DNA of 64,000 nucleotides, from contig NC_056542.1 of NCBI RefSeq assembly GCF_910596095.1, forward strand, positions 33,120,457 through 33,184,456. Direction: 5' to 3'. Positions 45,415 to 57,857 of the stretch are shown here, piece after piece. The notes beneath the pieces were generated by a model. It worked only from the letters and a program-made list of their open reading frames with translations, had not been told where the DNA came from and ran no database searches. How positions within the stretch are numbered: position 1 is the first letter of the stretch; each line of letters starts with the position of its first letter. A program made the translations under genes and the position numbers. Source of the DNA: Thunnus maccoyii (Eukaryota > Chordata > Actinopteri > Scombriformes > Scombridae).

Positions 45415-47520
45415 TTGGGGGGAGAAACGGTTGCTTTGTCCACAGAGAGCATGTGTACGGATGGCGTTCTGTAATGTGCGTTGTCTGATTTCTGATCGAT
45501 AAAGCAACTTACTTTCTCACTCCCGGTGACACAAACACAGCAGTCCCAAGTGGGCCAAACACAACTAAACAGGCAGGAAACTTCAAATACTCCTCGGAAT
45601 ATAGCAGAGCAAAGGGACTCAGTGGTCCGTCAATTCACAACAACACAAGAGCAATAAAGCTTATAAAGCTAAAACTAACAACACACAATCTAACACTGTC
45701 TCTGCCCAGACTTAAAGAGTTTTTACTGGATTTACAGTATATTTATCATGAAAATTATCCAGTGAAAGGTTAATGTGTGATTTGATTAGTTTAACGAAAC
45801 ATAAAGGTAGAAATTCAGACTGAAAAGTTAGCATTTTGAGCAGCACCCTTAAAACAAGCCTTTTTTCAACAATGCGTCATATTACGTCACTAGAGGGAGT
45901 CCCTCTCCCTGTCCCAGCTGCAGTACACTGTGCTGTACTAAGTACGAATGAGTCTGAGCAGTCGTCATTAAGTGAATTTGTATTTCTTTTTTTTTGTTTG
46001 TTTCTAGTTTTGTTTTGCATTTTATCATTTTTCATCACTGTGAATAATTGTGGTTGTTCAGGATGCACAAATTCCAGCCTTTCAGGACCTGATGTCCACT
46101 TTCCTAGCAGGAAAAGCAGCAGCTAGTTTTTGTGCCCGGCTGAGTTTTGTGCAGGTGAAGTCTTCATTGCTGCCTCTGTAACGGAAGAACACAGTTGTGT
46201 GCAGGCCCATTTTAGACAGGAGGGTTATGTTATTTGTGATATGATGAAGTTCAGGATGGGACGTCAAACTAGGACTGTGTGAGGCTGATAGCTAGTACGG
46301 TTCCTCCGGTAAACACAGCTGCCTCATCAGCTCCGCCTTAAGCAGCAGCTCAGTGCCGACCGGAGAGACTCAGCTCAAGAAGACATGAACTGTTCTGGTA
46401 AGTTCTTGTTTCTAATATTTTTAACTTACAAATCAGTCAGGACACTGGCTTGAATTAAGAAGTTATGTCTGACGAGTTTTTATTGTTAAAAAAGCAGAAC
46501 CCAGGAAGTTTTTCAGGTCATCAGACCCTGATGAAGATGTAGAGTCGGTAACGCATTGGTCTGTTTGATTGCCTATGCTCAAAGAATAAATGCATTATTT
46601 CACTTGAAGATGGAGTTTCGTTTTTTTTTCCATGGCTGTCTGCGCAACTTAAGGCCTAATATTCAGCAAGACTTCCTGGATTCTGCTTTTTTGTGTGTTT
46701 TCACCTGCCCTACTAAAGAGCACCTGTCACATGAGCCATCAGAACCATGCAGAGCTTCCTCCTGTTTTGATATGTGGAGTTTTGATTGTTGTTAGGCAGC
46801 ACACCTAACCTGCTAGCTGACGAGGGATAATGCTAACGTTAGTTAACAGCTGGCTAACATTGTTAGCATCCTATTTTGTAAAGGCGGTTACCATTTGACA
46901 CAGCATGATGTTAATTAAGTTCTGTTATCTAACGCAGGATCCTGGTATCTAGTTACATAACTTTGTGACTTTCTGTTTGCTCAGCTGAAACATTTGTGTT
47001 ATGTAGCTGTGATATAAGGTTTTGGGAGATGTTGTAGTAATGAGTGGTGGTGTCTCTGAGGGCCTCTCATATCTAACGTTAGCTGCATTTGTTCCATATC
47101 ACACAGTTATTAATGATTGACCTTCACCATGTTCTCCAGCATAATAGTGTATGTATGACGTTGCACTGTTATTTAAAGTAAGAGTTACTCTCAAAAAGGA
47201 CAGACACGGGTAGTTTCAAGCTTTCTGTGTAACTTTGAGACCATCCTCAGGAGCAGCTAGAGGTGTCAGGAAACAGCTAATAAATACCAGGTGTGCCAGC
47301 TGATTGCTCAGCAGCATCTGATGACGGCTCAACATCATGTAAACACCTTCAGTTCCTTTGATATCCCACATCTTTTGTCATAGTGTGTCAAGAAGGAACA
47401 CACCATTTCTTAAATGTCTGGCATATTGGTAAAAGTTTGTATCCTGATGTTTGTAGTTTAGTTGGCTGTTTTTTATGTCTAACATTTTATTTCAACATAT
47501 TGTTTCTGTTCTGAAACAGA
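45415..47520. other. Spacer without recognised gene
   Basis: No recognised domain. A possible mini-exon with ATG ends at a gtaagt donor near 46385-46398, after a GC-richer stretch (46300-46390) that could be a promoter. It could belong with the fragment at 47521-47760, but this cannot be shown. Confidence 0.35.
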
Positions 47521-47760
47521 TCCAGGGAGGCTTTGGATGCAGGCATGAAGGAGCAGGACTGGAGGACCTGAAGCAGCCAGCCATCATCAACCACCTGTAC
47601 TGGACTGCAGCTTCCAATGCTAAAGGAGATTCTGATGTGATGGAGGCCGAGTGGTGAACCATGTTCAGGACACCCATGAACTCGACACACCTTCATTTCC
47701 CTACTGGGCACATCCACCTCAAAACGACATTTTTCACATGATGGAAAAACTTATGACTTG
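47521..47760 (+). pseudogene. Fragment of a fish transposon-associated protein ('HLYW' motif)
   Basis: After a ttctgaaacag acceptor the frame reads 'LEDLKQPAIINHLYWTAASN' then 'AKGDSDVMEAEW'. A second frame continues with 'VVNHVQDTHELDTP' and 'FPYWAH'. I recall the pattern 'HLYWcaASt..gdge.m..kW.s..NHi.n.H......Fp.C.H' from multicopy uncharacterised fish proteins that look transposon-derived. The Cys/His-like spacing in the second half suggests a zinc-binding part. Only one exon with one frame change is present. I cannot name the parent family. Confidence 0.5.
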
Positions 47761-48415
47761 CATCATCTGCTTATTCTACAGGCTTCTACTGTCAGAGCTG
47801 CATGACAACCATAATGGTAGCTGAGAGGTAACTAGCACCAGTGAAGGTGAGGTATGTTCTGCAGTTTGCCACACAAGGTTCTGCAAAGGTTTGCCCCATC
47901 AAGGAGAAGTTATCATACAGTTAGCAATTTAAAAAAAGAATAGTACACCTAGGATACTACCCTGTGGTACCCCAAACCCCATGATTCTTGACTCTGAAAG
48001 GGTCCCATTAACATCAACCATTTGATTTTATAGTATTGATATAAATCTGAGACCAAAATTAGGATTTAAAATTGACATTTCATAGACTCACAATAAAGGT
48101 TACCAAAATAAATATATAAGAGCATGTACGTAACGTTTTATTCTGTTTAAACCAATTATCTGTTGTAAGACCTTAAAACCTTACCTGAGATTCTGCAGCT
48201 CTGTGCTTCTTTCAGTATGTTGATTTGGGTAACAACTGAAGAATTTCTTGACAGAGCCACAGTGATGTTCAAACCTATCTTTAAATAATCTCAAAAACTT
48301 CTATTTGTATTTCTTTTCCTGAACTTCTGGTTAGATCTTTCACTATGACATCAGAGCTGACCTGAGAGGCTGCAGCTCACCTGTCTGTGTGTCTCTTTGA
48401 CATCAGAGCTCTGTG

Positions 48416-50677
48416 CAGGGCTGGCTAAAGGCATAGGCCATATAGGCAGTTGCCTAGGGCGCTACCTTAGTTACCACCATAAAAGGAAAGAAAAAAATGA
48501 AATAAATAAAAATTCGCCACTGGGCATCCTTCCTCATTTTCTGCCTTGAGTTAAAAAAGAAGGAAACAAATACACTTTGCCCCCCTGTTCTTCACAATCT
48601 TTAATCTGCACTTGTACTGTGCACACTGAAAAAGAGGAATGATGTATGTCACAGACAGGCTAAGTCTGTGAGAAGATGTTAAGAGGCAAATATTCACATT
48701 TTATTTCATAATAAAAAGGTCCAAGCCTTCAGGTGTGTAAGGAAGAAAACAGAGAAAAGAGAAGTAAAAGTAAACCCAATATAGAGGTATGTTGTTTAAT
48801 GTTAGCAATAAAATGACGTTTTGTGTGTAGACATTTCATTTGTAGTGGCTTGCTAGCTAAGTAGCAATAAAGCTAATGTAAGATAATGATGTATCTGCTG
48901 GACTCGGATAACGTTACAGAATGAAGGATATGAATCTGTATGGTAAGCAGGTGGCTAGCTATCTGGATAACTGCTCTTTCCTAGAACGTAAGGCGTTTTT
49001 TTAATTTCACTGACCAATATCAGCGCCACTTAGCACTGTAGCACATCATAGTAAGCTAACTGTCCAGATGCACTCAGGAAACATTTGCAGCTGTTGGAGA
49101 AGTAACATCTGATCTCCTATCTACTCCACTTTCTGAAGCAGGTAAGTTGAGCCAATTATTTGTGGTCTCTGTGTAATTGATAATACATCGCTATGTTGTC
49201 ATTATCATTATTCTTATTCTTATTATTGTTGTCGAGTGTTACAGTTACACACTGGTATCAAATTAAATAAAGTTTATTTGTACAGTGCTACTTTATATGC
49301 AGTAGAATGACACAAAGGACTTAATAGAATGGTGTAACAGTATGGATGCACTTTATGATGCTAGAGAATCTATTTTTATATGCCAGTACTTCGGCCAAAC
49401 CTTTAACCATTTTATAACCCTTCACAATGACAGAAAGCCATGGGAAGTGCTCAAATGAGGTAGACCTACACTGAACTATGGGTCCATTTAAGAAAGTTTC
49501 AAGTCAAATACCAATATTATTTATTATTAAATGGTTTCTTACATACTTTACGCATTATGATGGTAACACTAGCGCAATAAAATACATTGAATCATAAATA
49601 TCATTTCTATATTAAGAAAGAGAACATAGCTTACTTAAATACTAATCAATATTAGACTGCAACCATCTATATTTATTCAAGTTGTCTACAGGACACATTA
49701 AAACTAGAATAACTTATTCCCATGAAAAATAATTTAAAACTAGATTCTTGACCTTTTTTCACTCATGTAATTGAACAGTACTGTCAACCGTTATCTGCAA
49801 TTTATGTTTCAGATGTGTTTATTGCCTGATGCGTTGTAATTTATGAATCATTGTGTGTCTTTACTAAAGGATTAATAACTATATTTGCATGTATGTTTAG
49901 ATTTGCCTGCAGATGAAGGAACAACAGACACAACATACACTGCCACTACTCTACAACCTGCAGACACCATCAACTGGAACATATCCTGAAGTATGTGAGT
50001 CTATCAAGGCAGCACCTGTAGATCCTGCTGACTGGCAGCCCTGTCTGATATGGTGAGGACAGACACAGTCAGCAGAGGGCCATGTCAGGTAAAATAAGAC
50101 TACATTTACAAAATGAGAGGATGGGAGTAGTTCCCATCACCACCACTTTTACAGAAAATTAGTGAATGGAGAGAAAGTCAAGAGAAGCTGGGTGGTATAT
50201 TCTAAGAAAAAAAATAGGCTTGACTGCTTCTGCTGCAGGCTGTTCTCACAAAAAAACTACAAACTAATCAGTAATGGACTCAGAGACTGGAAAAATTGCA
50301 GTTAAATACTCAAAACCCATGAGAACAGTCCAGAACATTCTAGGCACATAACATCATGGAAGGAGTCATCTACTGAGTTTAATGTGTGAATAACCGAGTG
50401 CCAGTGTCTTGGATATTACAGGTAAAGGTAGTTGGTAATATTTAACAATTTATTCATTCTTTGATACATGATTCATTTGTTTGACAAGTAATTTTAATTT
50501 ATAAAAATAAAAATATATATTTTTCTTGAAACCATTGTGGTGTGTGATGTTTGTTGTCCATATTTTAACGTAGAATGAGCAGGTGGGGATGAGGCAATAC
50601 TGGTGGGGTAATATGTTGGGGGGGAGGCACCAAATCCTGATATTGCCTAGGGCACCAAATGGCTAGAGCCGGTCCTG
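48416..50677 (+). mobile_element. Internally deleted hAT element
   Basis: The left end cagggctggctaaaggca and the complemented right end caggaccggctctagcca share a subterminal ttgcctagggc (left) and gtgccctaggca (right). 'ccggctctagcca...ggtgccctaggc' is a well-known fish hAT terminus. The 2.26-kb element holds only an N-terminal transposase remnant (49910-50400). The 8 bases on each side do not match. It seems to lie within the left end region of the second Harbinger. Confidence 0.75.
49910..50400 (+). pseudogene. hAT transposase N-terminus with TTF-type zinc finger
   Basis: The frames read 'VDPADWQP' (about 50010-50040) and 'HFYRKLVNGEKVKRSWVVYS' then 'KKKNRLDCFCCRLFSQKNYK' (about 50140-50265), with a block resembling 'GLRDWKN' after it. 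'W.vYSk.k..lyCFcCkLF' is the TTF-type zinc finger at the start of ZMYM1-like hAT transposases, a DNA-binding part. The catalytic DUF4371 and hATC dimerisation regions are gone. Frame changes and stops are present, so the piece is inactive and the element non-autonomous. Confidence 0.75.
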
Positions 50678-51205
50678 TCTGTCCCCTCTTCTCATTTCTC
50701 AGTTTGTACATCCTTGATTCCTTTCCTTGCCTCCTCTCCCCACGTCTTAGTCCCTCCCACCCCAGATGCGAGCGGAGGAGGTGAGGGAGAGACATGAGGA
50801 TAGAGGAGTTGAGGCAAGGTATACCTCCCATTTCCGTCACAACAACAATTAATGTTTATGGCTACAACAGAGAGAGAGAAAGAAAGACGCTATTCACAGC
50901 AATGGAAGGCAAAACCGCATTATGCCACCCTGCTCCAACATGATGCATTTATGACTGCTTCTTTTTAATGTAGCCTAGTTGTAAAAGAGGGAGCTTATTT
51001 GGTTTGTATTAAAGATAACCAACCACAGGTAGGAAGGTGATGCACATATGGACACATACTTTTATTTAGGTCTCAGCCATACAACATGTTTGCCTTAAAG
51101 GATAGAAAATTGTATTTTAAATCTTGACAACACATTTTATTATGCAAAGTTTGCTGGCTTGAGGATATAACCTATGTATGCTTTAATGTTTTTTCTTTCT
51201 GTAGG

Positions 51206-52250
51206 CTGAAAATCAATCAGCACCCATTTACAAATGCCTAAACAGCACTGTTCCCGTGCTCCAAATACACTTTGACAGGGAACAAGACCTCCTACATGAT
51301 TACCGTCTCAGCTGTGAATCACTGGAGGCCTTGACATGGCGTCTGCCACCTGGGAGGAGACAGGCCTGGGGACACCATATAACTATACTGATAACCGTGT
51401 ACTGGCTCACACACGGTTTATCATACAGTGTGGTGTCCTGGGCCTTTCAAGTTCCTAAAGTGACTGTCTGCAGGCAGGTGCACAAGGGGGCTGGGAAGAT
51501 TGCTGCTCTCTGCCATGAGTTGTTTGTACTGCCTGCTGCTTCAGAGCTGGAGGAGATCAGGCAGTGCTTCCAGCACTTGGCAAACAGCCCTGTCTTTCTG
51601 AAGTATGTGGATGCCATTGACGGGTGCCACATACGTGTGAAGACCCCCTTCTGGACCCAGTGTCCAGGATTACATCAACTGCAAGCTCTTCCCATCCATT
51701 CAATGGTAGGTGGTGTGTGATAGGAAGGGCCGGTTCCTCAATACCTTTGTGGGATATCCTGGGTCGGTGCGTGACACCCGTGTCCTGAAGAACAGTGGAC
51801 TATTCAAAGAGGCTCTGTACCCTCCCTCAGGGTATTTCATTGTGGGGGATGGTGGCTACTGACCAGCCTATAGCCATCATCACCAAGTATCGGGAGCAAG
51901 TGCATGGGAAGGTACAGAGCCGCTTCAGTCAACACCATGCCAAAGCCCACAACATAATAGAGCGGGCCTTTGGCATAATGATGGTGCGATGGAGGTGCCT
52001 ACTATTTAAGGCCTTGGAGGTGAACCATACATTTGCTCCTGTGGTCATCACTGCTTGCTGTCCCCTCCACAACATTTGTCTCACTACAGGAGATATCCTT
52101 GAGCCCACTGAAGAGGTTGAGGAGATTGATGTGCCTCAACCCCATCCAGTGAGGGGCAAACGAAGTAGACATGGCCGGCGAGATAGACTGGCAAACCAAC
52201 TCTCTGGTCCTGACCATAACCCTGTAGAGTTGAATGAACATGATTTGTGA
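51206..52250 (+). pseudogene. HARBI1-like DDE transposase, nearly complete but frame-broken
   Basis: Follows a tttctgtag acceptor. It reads 'HFDREQDLLHDYRLSCESLE', 'TVYWLTHGLSYSVVSWAFQV', then 'KVTVCRQVHKG', a helix-turn-helix-like segment. Next comes 'KYVDAIDGCHIRVKTP', with the first catalytic Asp at about 51619. A second frame carries 'GRFLNTFVGYPGSVRDTRVL', with the second Asp near 51773, and a third gives 'IIERAFGIMMVRWRCLLFKA' with the Glu at 51960. It ends with 'FAPVVITACCPLHNICL' and a basic tail 'GKRSRHGRRDRL'. All three DDE residues survive, but at least two frame changes between 51690 and 51860 break it. It is closer to full length than the copy at 26545. Confidence 0.88.
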
Positions 52251-52853
52251 GATTTTGTTAATTTATGGCCAGTTATTTTCTTTTGGATGTTATGTTTCTT
52301 TTGACAGAAAAGAACTTCTGAGCACTGGCCACATGCATAACTTTTTTTCATTAATGTAATTTCCCATTAAACCATGTGCAAGTTTATTTAGAGCCCTTTT
52401 TTACTGTTACAATATCAAAGGCCTTTATAGACCCACAGGTTATTATTAAAAATTGTATGGGATGTTAAAATAGGCTATCACATCGTCTCGTGATGAGCAG
52501 TTTTACGTTCAGTGTTGATATTGAGTCATGTTGCATTACTGTGCGCAGGGTAAAGGTTTTTCTTATGGGCAGAACTATTTGAGATTAGACTCAAGAATCC
52601 GAAAATGTGTCAATGTGCTGATGTTCAGTTTTAATATGACCATGATCACCTCTGATGTCAGTGTGAATTTAGGTATTAAACGTATTTTTTTTGTCTGGAC
52701 TTGAATTCCAAAAAAAGCTTCTTGATTTGTTTGCAACATGCTTGATTTTAATCACAAGAAAAGTGAACATAAACCAAAGTAAGTCATCGAGCTTTAAAAA
52801 AAAAAAAAAAAAAAGCACAAAGAACAAAACACTAGCTTTTTCTCACTATCTTT

Positions 52854-54531
52854 TCAAAAAGGTCTATGAACCTCTGTATTTTCTTGCATGGCCTGGTGAT
52901 TTCGGTTGAAGCGCTCCTCCTCCTTTGCTGCCTCCTCCTCTAAAAACTGCAGGACCTGGAAGCGCCTTTTTTTGCGGGGAGGGCGACTGGCAGAGGTGGA
53001 TGGCTCAATATCCTCTAAACGGCTGTCTGAGTCAGACTCAAGGGCCTCCTCATCCTCCACTGTCTCCTGGCTCTGGGCAGCCTCACTGGATGTTGAGCCA
53101 CTGCCAGAGGCCACAGCATCCATACTTGACAAAGTGTCTGCTGGGTCCATGACAATGGGAGGATCAATAGATGGCCTCCCACCGATGGCCTCATGCATAG
53201 CGGAAAAATATGGCCATGTAGCTGCTGTGGCCTCTCCCCTGTCAGTCCCCGTCCCCGCTGCGGGGCATCTCAACTCCTACAGGAACACAAGCAAGGTTAA
53301 AGTTATCCAACAGTTCAATGAGCAGACATAAAAAATACTGCACAGACAAACATGAATCCAAGGGGAAACATCACATATCAGTGAGCATTTACCAATAACA
53401 TTTTAACCATACCTTATATTTATGTTTTAGGTTGTCCCACTTTTTGCCACTTGTGTGGGGGTGACGTGCAAGGGCCATCTTCTGAAGAATTTCCCTGTGT
53501 GATACAAGAGATGTGTCAGCAAGTAGTTTAGGTTAGTAATAGGTTTACAGCCACAACAGGTGTCAACTCACATGTAAATAGCAATTGCTATTGAATTTAC
53601 GAGTTTCAGTAGACATCATTAAGATACCAATTGTCGGCACCAATACATAAAGGCTATAGATCATATTTTTACAGTCCAGAAAAATGTCTGTGTCAACACT
53701 GACATGTAGAAACAGTTCAAGGTTGCAATGAACATTAATAGCATATGCTGAAAGCACAACAGTTACAAATTACAGTATCGTGCACTACATAGAAATTCAG
53801 TAACTCACTCCTAGGCTTTTTTTGGCTGTGTGCCTTCTGCCTGTAAACAGGTGATCATTTTCTGCCCTTAGCCTGATAAGGTTCAGCGTTTCATCATCAG
53901 TCCCTGTAAGAAATGAGAAAGTAAAATCTGGTCACAAGACTATACTTTTGGAATAATGGGCAATTGACTATATGACAACATGAACGTTTAAAAGTAGGCT
54001 TAAAACTTTCCTTTTTGATAAAACTTATAGTTAGGACCGACCAAGCTCGCCTTGGACCAGCCCTTAGTTATGCTGCTATAGGCTTAGACTGCCGAGGGAC
54101 TTCCAGTGATGCACTGAGCTCCTCTCTCGTCTTCTCCATCTGTATGTATTCTTTTACCATTAATGCATGTTACTAACTTGACTTCTTCCCCGTAGTTCTT
54201 TGTGTTTTCTCATCCGCAGGAAACCCCATGAACCATGCTCACGTGTTGACGTCCTTCTTCTGTCCTTCACCAGCTGTTCCTGCTATTGTTGCTGCTAGTC
54301 ATGTATCATGTATGCTACAAACAAAGGCAGGCACGAATCTTTCTTAAAGGGGCGCCATCTAACAGCATCTGTGGCTCTACCTGTCCACACTTTCATTCAA
54401 TAAGAAATGCAATGATTATATTTACATATTTACAAAATCACAATAACAAAAATCTATTTCAGCTCTACCAACTAATACAACTTATAAACACAAAAGGAAC
54501 ACTTACATTTGTAGAGTCCTGCTCCTGCCAT
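52854..54531 (-). CDS. Trihelix/MADF-type Harbinger partner protein, four exons
   Basis: The DNA-binding partner of the transposase. Exon 1 (54507-54531) starts at ATG, reads 'MAGAGLYK' and ends at gtaagt. Exon 2 (53809-53903) completes the Trp codon and reads 'WTDDETLNLIRLRAENDHLF' then 'TGRRHTAKK', the first helices of a trihelix/Myb domain. Exon 3 (53413-53494) reads 'EILQKMALARHPHTSGKKWD' then 'NLKHKYK'. Exon 4 (52854-53276) reads 'ATWPYFSAMHEAIGGRPSID', an acidic Ser/Glu stretch and 'RPPRKKRRF', a likely nuclear signal, then a Glu-rich coiled coil. The exon 2/3 join appears off by one base. Intron 1 holds an L2 tail (53985-54300). Confidence 0.78.
53985..54300 (+). mobile_element. L2 LINE 3'-end fragment
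   Basis: Reads gtaggcttaaaactttcctt and gataaaacttatagttagga, then cttagttatgctgctatagg. This matches the complement of 17960-18270 in the other L2 copy. It is a severely 5'-truncated insertion in intron 1 of the trihelix gene. Confidence 0.85.
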
Positions 54532-54850
54532 GGTTTGTATATTCCAGCTGTGTGTCACGCCTCTTTTATACCCCACTGGTGTTGAAAACCCTCCGCAAAG
54601 GATACACTTGTGCGTCATCGCCCATAGCTTCACCAGCAAGCCTCCTCTCTCCTTGAGATGCATTTTAGGAATTGAGACATCCTTAAAAATGATGCGCTGA
54701 GATCGATTTCTGGGTCTTGGGAGGAAGGCAGGAGGACGGAGGAGAGAGGAGACGAGGAGGCACAAAATAGAGAAACAAGAAGAGCCCAGTGTGTCTCTGT
54801 GCTGCTCAGGCGGCTGCTGACAGGATTTCCATAACAAAATGATGCCTGAC

Positions 54851-57240
54851 ATTCACTAACAGATCAGTTGGACAAGCTATGACTAATTTAGCTTATAAAT
54901 AATGTTCATGTCTTATTGACACACACAGGAGCAGCAGGAACCGAAGAATAATTCTTTATTTAGGATATGCAGGCACGGCAAAACTGAACAAACAAAACAA
55001 TGCAGAGCAGAACAAAAAAAGATCCAACAAGACTGAACTGAAACACAAGACTGAAATACTAACTAAACTAACGAGTTTAGGTGAACTGTGGGAGAAAAGG
55101 GTGAAAGCGGTGGAGAAACTCAAGGGGAATGAGGAGATGAAACAGGAGAATGAGAAAGAAGCTGATAGGCTGGGGAAAACAATGGGAAAAGTGCAGTGAT
55201 AACGAGGCCCATGCAGGGCAGGTGTGGAGGGAAAGACAGAACAGACACGGGAAGAAAAACCCAGAGCAGCAGAAAACCAAGAAACCCTCTTCATGATTAA
55301 CCAACATACATAAACCATCTAAGAATATACATGAATATAACCTAAATACACAGGTACACTATAACCTGCAAACCCTCTTATTTACAATTTAATGATGTAG
55401 TTCAAAAGTGGTACACAGAGGCTGTAAATGCAGATTACTCAAATCTACAGAAACAAAAGTTAAACTCCCAGTCACATTTCACCTGTAGTGTGAAAGTAAA
55501 CTTCAATGTCCTGCACAAGGACCGTCTCCCACTCAGTCCAGTATAACAAACAGGGAAAAAGTCTGAGGGTATTTGGTGGACTGGTGGACAATGGCAACAA
55601 AGGAATATAGAGCCAGAATGGGACAGAACCATAAAATTAAATAATAAATATTTTTCACACTAATTTCAAATGTAAATATTTGCATTGATTACAGAACATT
55701 CTTATTAACTAGAAGCTGTTTTCAATTCTTTGACATTTGAAACATTTAAACTGGAAATACTAATTGCTTCAGATTCACCACAGTTCATTCATCACCAGCT
55801 CCACTACTGCTACTGCCCAGCTGCAGCTAGTCGTCAGAGGATTAAACAGCTTGATTTTGAGAGTTACCAGATCATCAGGTCAGCTATCCTACATATCCTG
55901 CTCTGTAACTCTTTATCATAATTACCCATGTTTTGCAGAAAACACACACACCTGGCAACTGGACATTAATCTTACTGTTAATATGTGGAGTTAAAATAGA
56001 GAAATCATTTGAGATTGGTAAAAAAAAAAAAAAAAAAGTAAGGACAATTCAGCAACACCTGTGTCCTTCCTGTCCATACCAAAATCTACGCCTATGGTAA
56101 GATCATAAAAGATTTAAAAAACCAAGGAGGTAGCTGCAAGAGCTGCCTTTTTTGCTCAGAGGATGCAGTTGCTGTTTCAGCTGGGGATTCAACTCTGACA
56201 CTGAAACACGCTCTCCCCTTCACAAAATCTTCAAGGTTTCTGAGAGCATTAATAGCGAGACCGAACATGGGTATTCATCAGCGTTCAGGCACATTCAGGT
56301 CCCTCCTAGAACACAGAAGACAGTGGTTGCAGCTCCTCTCTGTTCAGAGAGTCCCTCAAACATGTAAAACATAGTTCCACCTTGTCTCAGCTTCTTGGAT
56401 TACTTTCTGCTATCTTTAGCTGCTTTTCCATTTTCTCTCTTGTGACAGAATGCTCCAGCAGCATTCCATTTCCACTGGTTGTCAGGTAAATCAGTCACAT
56501 TTTTAAAGGAAATCTTTCACAACCAAATCCAAGGTGAGCGCAAAACATGGATAATGAGTCCAGCCTTCTTTTTGTGCAGCAGAGACAATGGAAGTCAGCA
56601 GCAATTATGTTTTCCAGCCTTTCTGTTATGGACAGAGCTCTTTGTGAGTCATCTTTCAAAATAGCTGCCTATATCATCCTGAGCTGAGCTTTCCTGCCTT
56701 TTACTGTTTGTTTACTGGTTGTAACAGCAGCAACTGATGAGTGATTGCAATATTTCCTCATGTACGCTCATAAGGTAGCCATGATGTGCCTTTCGAACTC
56801 TTGTATTAAGCTGTTTTTCTTTTCTTGTAATCAACCCTAATATATTTGAACAAACAGCAAAAGTGTACCACCTCTCACAGTTAATTATATTATCACCACC
56901 GAGTGAGTAAAAAGGTTAAATTATGCTACATTTTAACAGAGCAAAGGGTGTTGAGAGTTAGGCATGGCAATGTGTGTTGCTGAGGGGAAGACAAATGGTA
57001 AGACAGGACAGAATGGGAAGATATAAAACCCACTATGACAGCCAGTTTCTTCCTTGACAGTTGGTAGCTATAATGATCTGATTTTGTAGCAGTTGACCAT
57101 TAAAAAGGAAAAAGAATCTCCTCTATTGTGTTAAACCCTAATGCATACTGATACTTATTCTGTATTTTGAGCAATGTATCAATGTTCTTTGCCAAATATG
57201 TTCTGGAGAAAATGCCATCCTGCCTAGATTGTAAGATATC
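54851..57240. other. Spacer without recognised gene
   Basis: 54950-55310 is purine-rich on the plus strand and may be part of an unclassified repeat. Open frames in 54956-56664 show no family resemblance. A poly-A run lies at 56021-56037. Confidence 0.4.
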
Positions 57241-57244
57241 TTTG

Positions 57245-57535
57245 AATAACAAACAAATAACAAAATAATGAACACATTTAAATAATTTAATTATTATAGA
57301 AGAACATAAAGTAAAAGTTAAAAAATTTTGGATAATGTGTTCCAGTTATGCTGCTGGGAATAAAGAAGGAGGAGCGCTCACTATTTACAATTACTTTATT
57401 TCAAGATCGAAAAGTCCAAATACATGTTCACAATTCACAAAGTCATCAATAAACTGTATGCTATGACAAGCAAATAACAACAACAAAAATAATTAACACG
57501 TTTAAATACTTGAATTATTGCAGAAGAAGAGGACA
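57245..57535. repeat. Direct duplication of about 60 bp, spaced 220 bp
   Basis: 57249-57310 (caaataacaaaataatgaac ... gaagaacataaag) resembles 57469-57530 (caaataacaacaacaaaaat ... gcagaagaagagg). Both include 'aacac.tttaaata..t.aattatt'. A CT microsatellite follows at 57583-57620. Confidence 0.55.
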
Positions 57536-57857
57536 CATTTTGAACGAATAACACGTTGCTTGCTTGGAACAAAGAAACGGACCGCTCTCTCTCTCTCTCT
57601 CTATCTCTCTGTCTCTCTCTCACGCACACACGAATTTTAATATGAAGCTCGTGACATGCAAATTTAATATTAATTCAAATGACAAAAATACGATATTTTG
57701 AAAAATACTATACCACACAAAAAATGTGTGGTATCAAAGCACAATAATAAGAATAAAGAATAAAAATATTAGTAATAAATAAAGATAAAATAAAATATAC
57801 ACACTGGATCTCTGAATGAGTGAATATGTGTACAGTCTATCAAAAAATATAAATATT

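Larger units (their letters stand above)
50678..54850. mobile_element. Second PIF/Harbinger element (boundaries approximate)
   Basis: Contains the two convergent Harbinger genes: a HARBI1-like transposase (51206-52250, plus) and a trihelix/MADF-type partner (52854-54531, minus). The outer sequences look related in inverted orientation: gtctgtcccctcttctcatt near 50678 resembles the complement of the stretch near 54770-54830 (gggctcttcttgtttctcta). The left terminus probably continues left of the hAT at 48416-50677, which would then be inserted in it. No target duplication was located. Confidence 0.7.

Noticed and set aside
46385-46398. First exon and promoter of a host gene
   Set aside because: Only an ATG and a gtaagt donor after a GC-richer patch; no downstream exon could be tied to it with confidence.
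54950-55320. 120-codon Ser/Phe-rich minus-strand frame as a membrane protein
   Set aside because: Reverse strand of a purine-rich stretch; hydrophobic composition is a by-product of base bias and no start context or relative is recognised.
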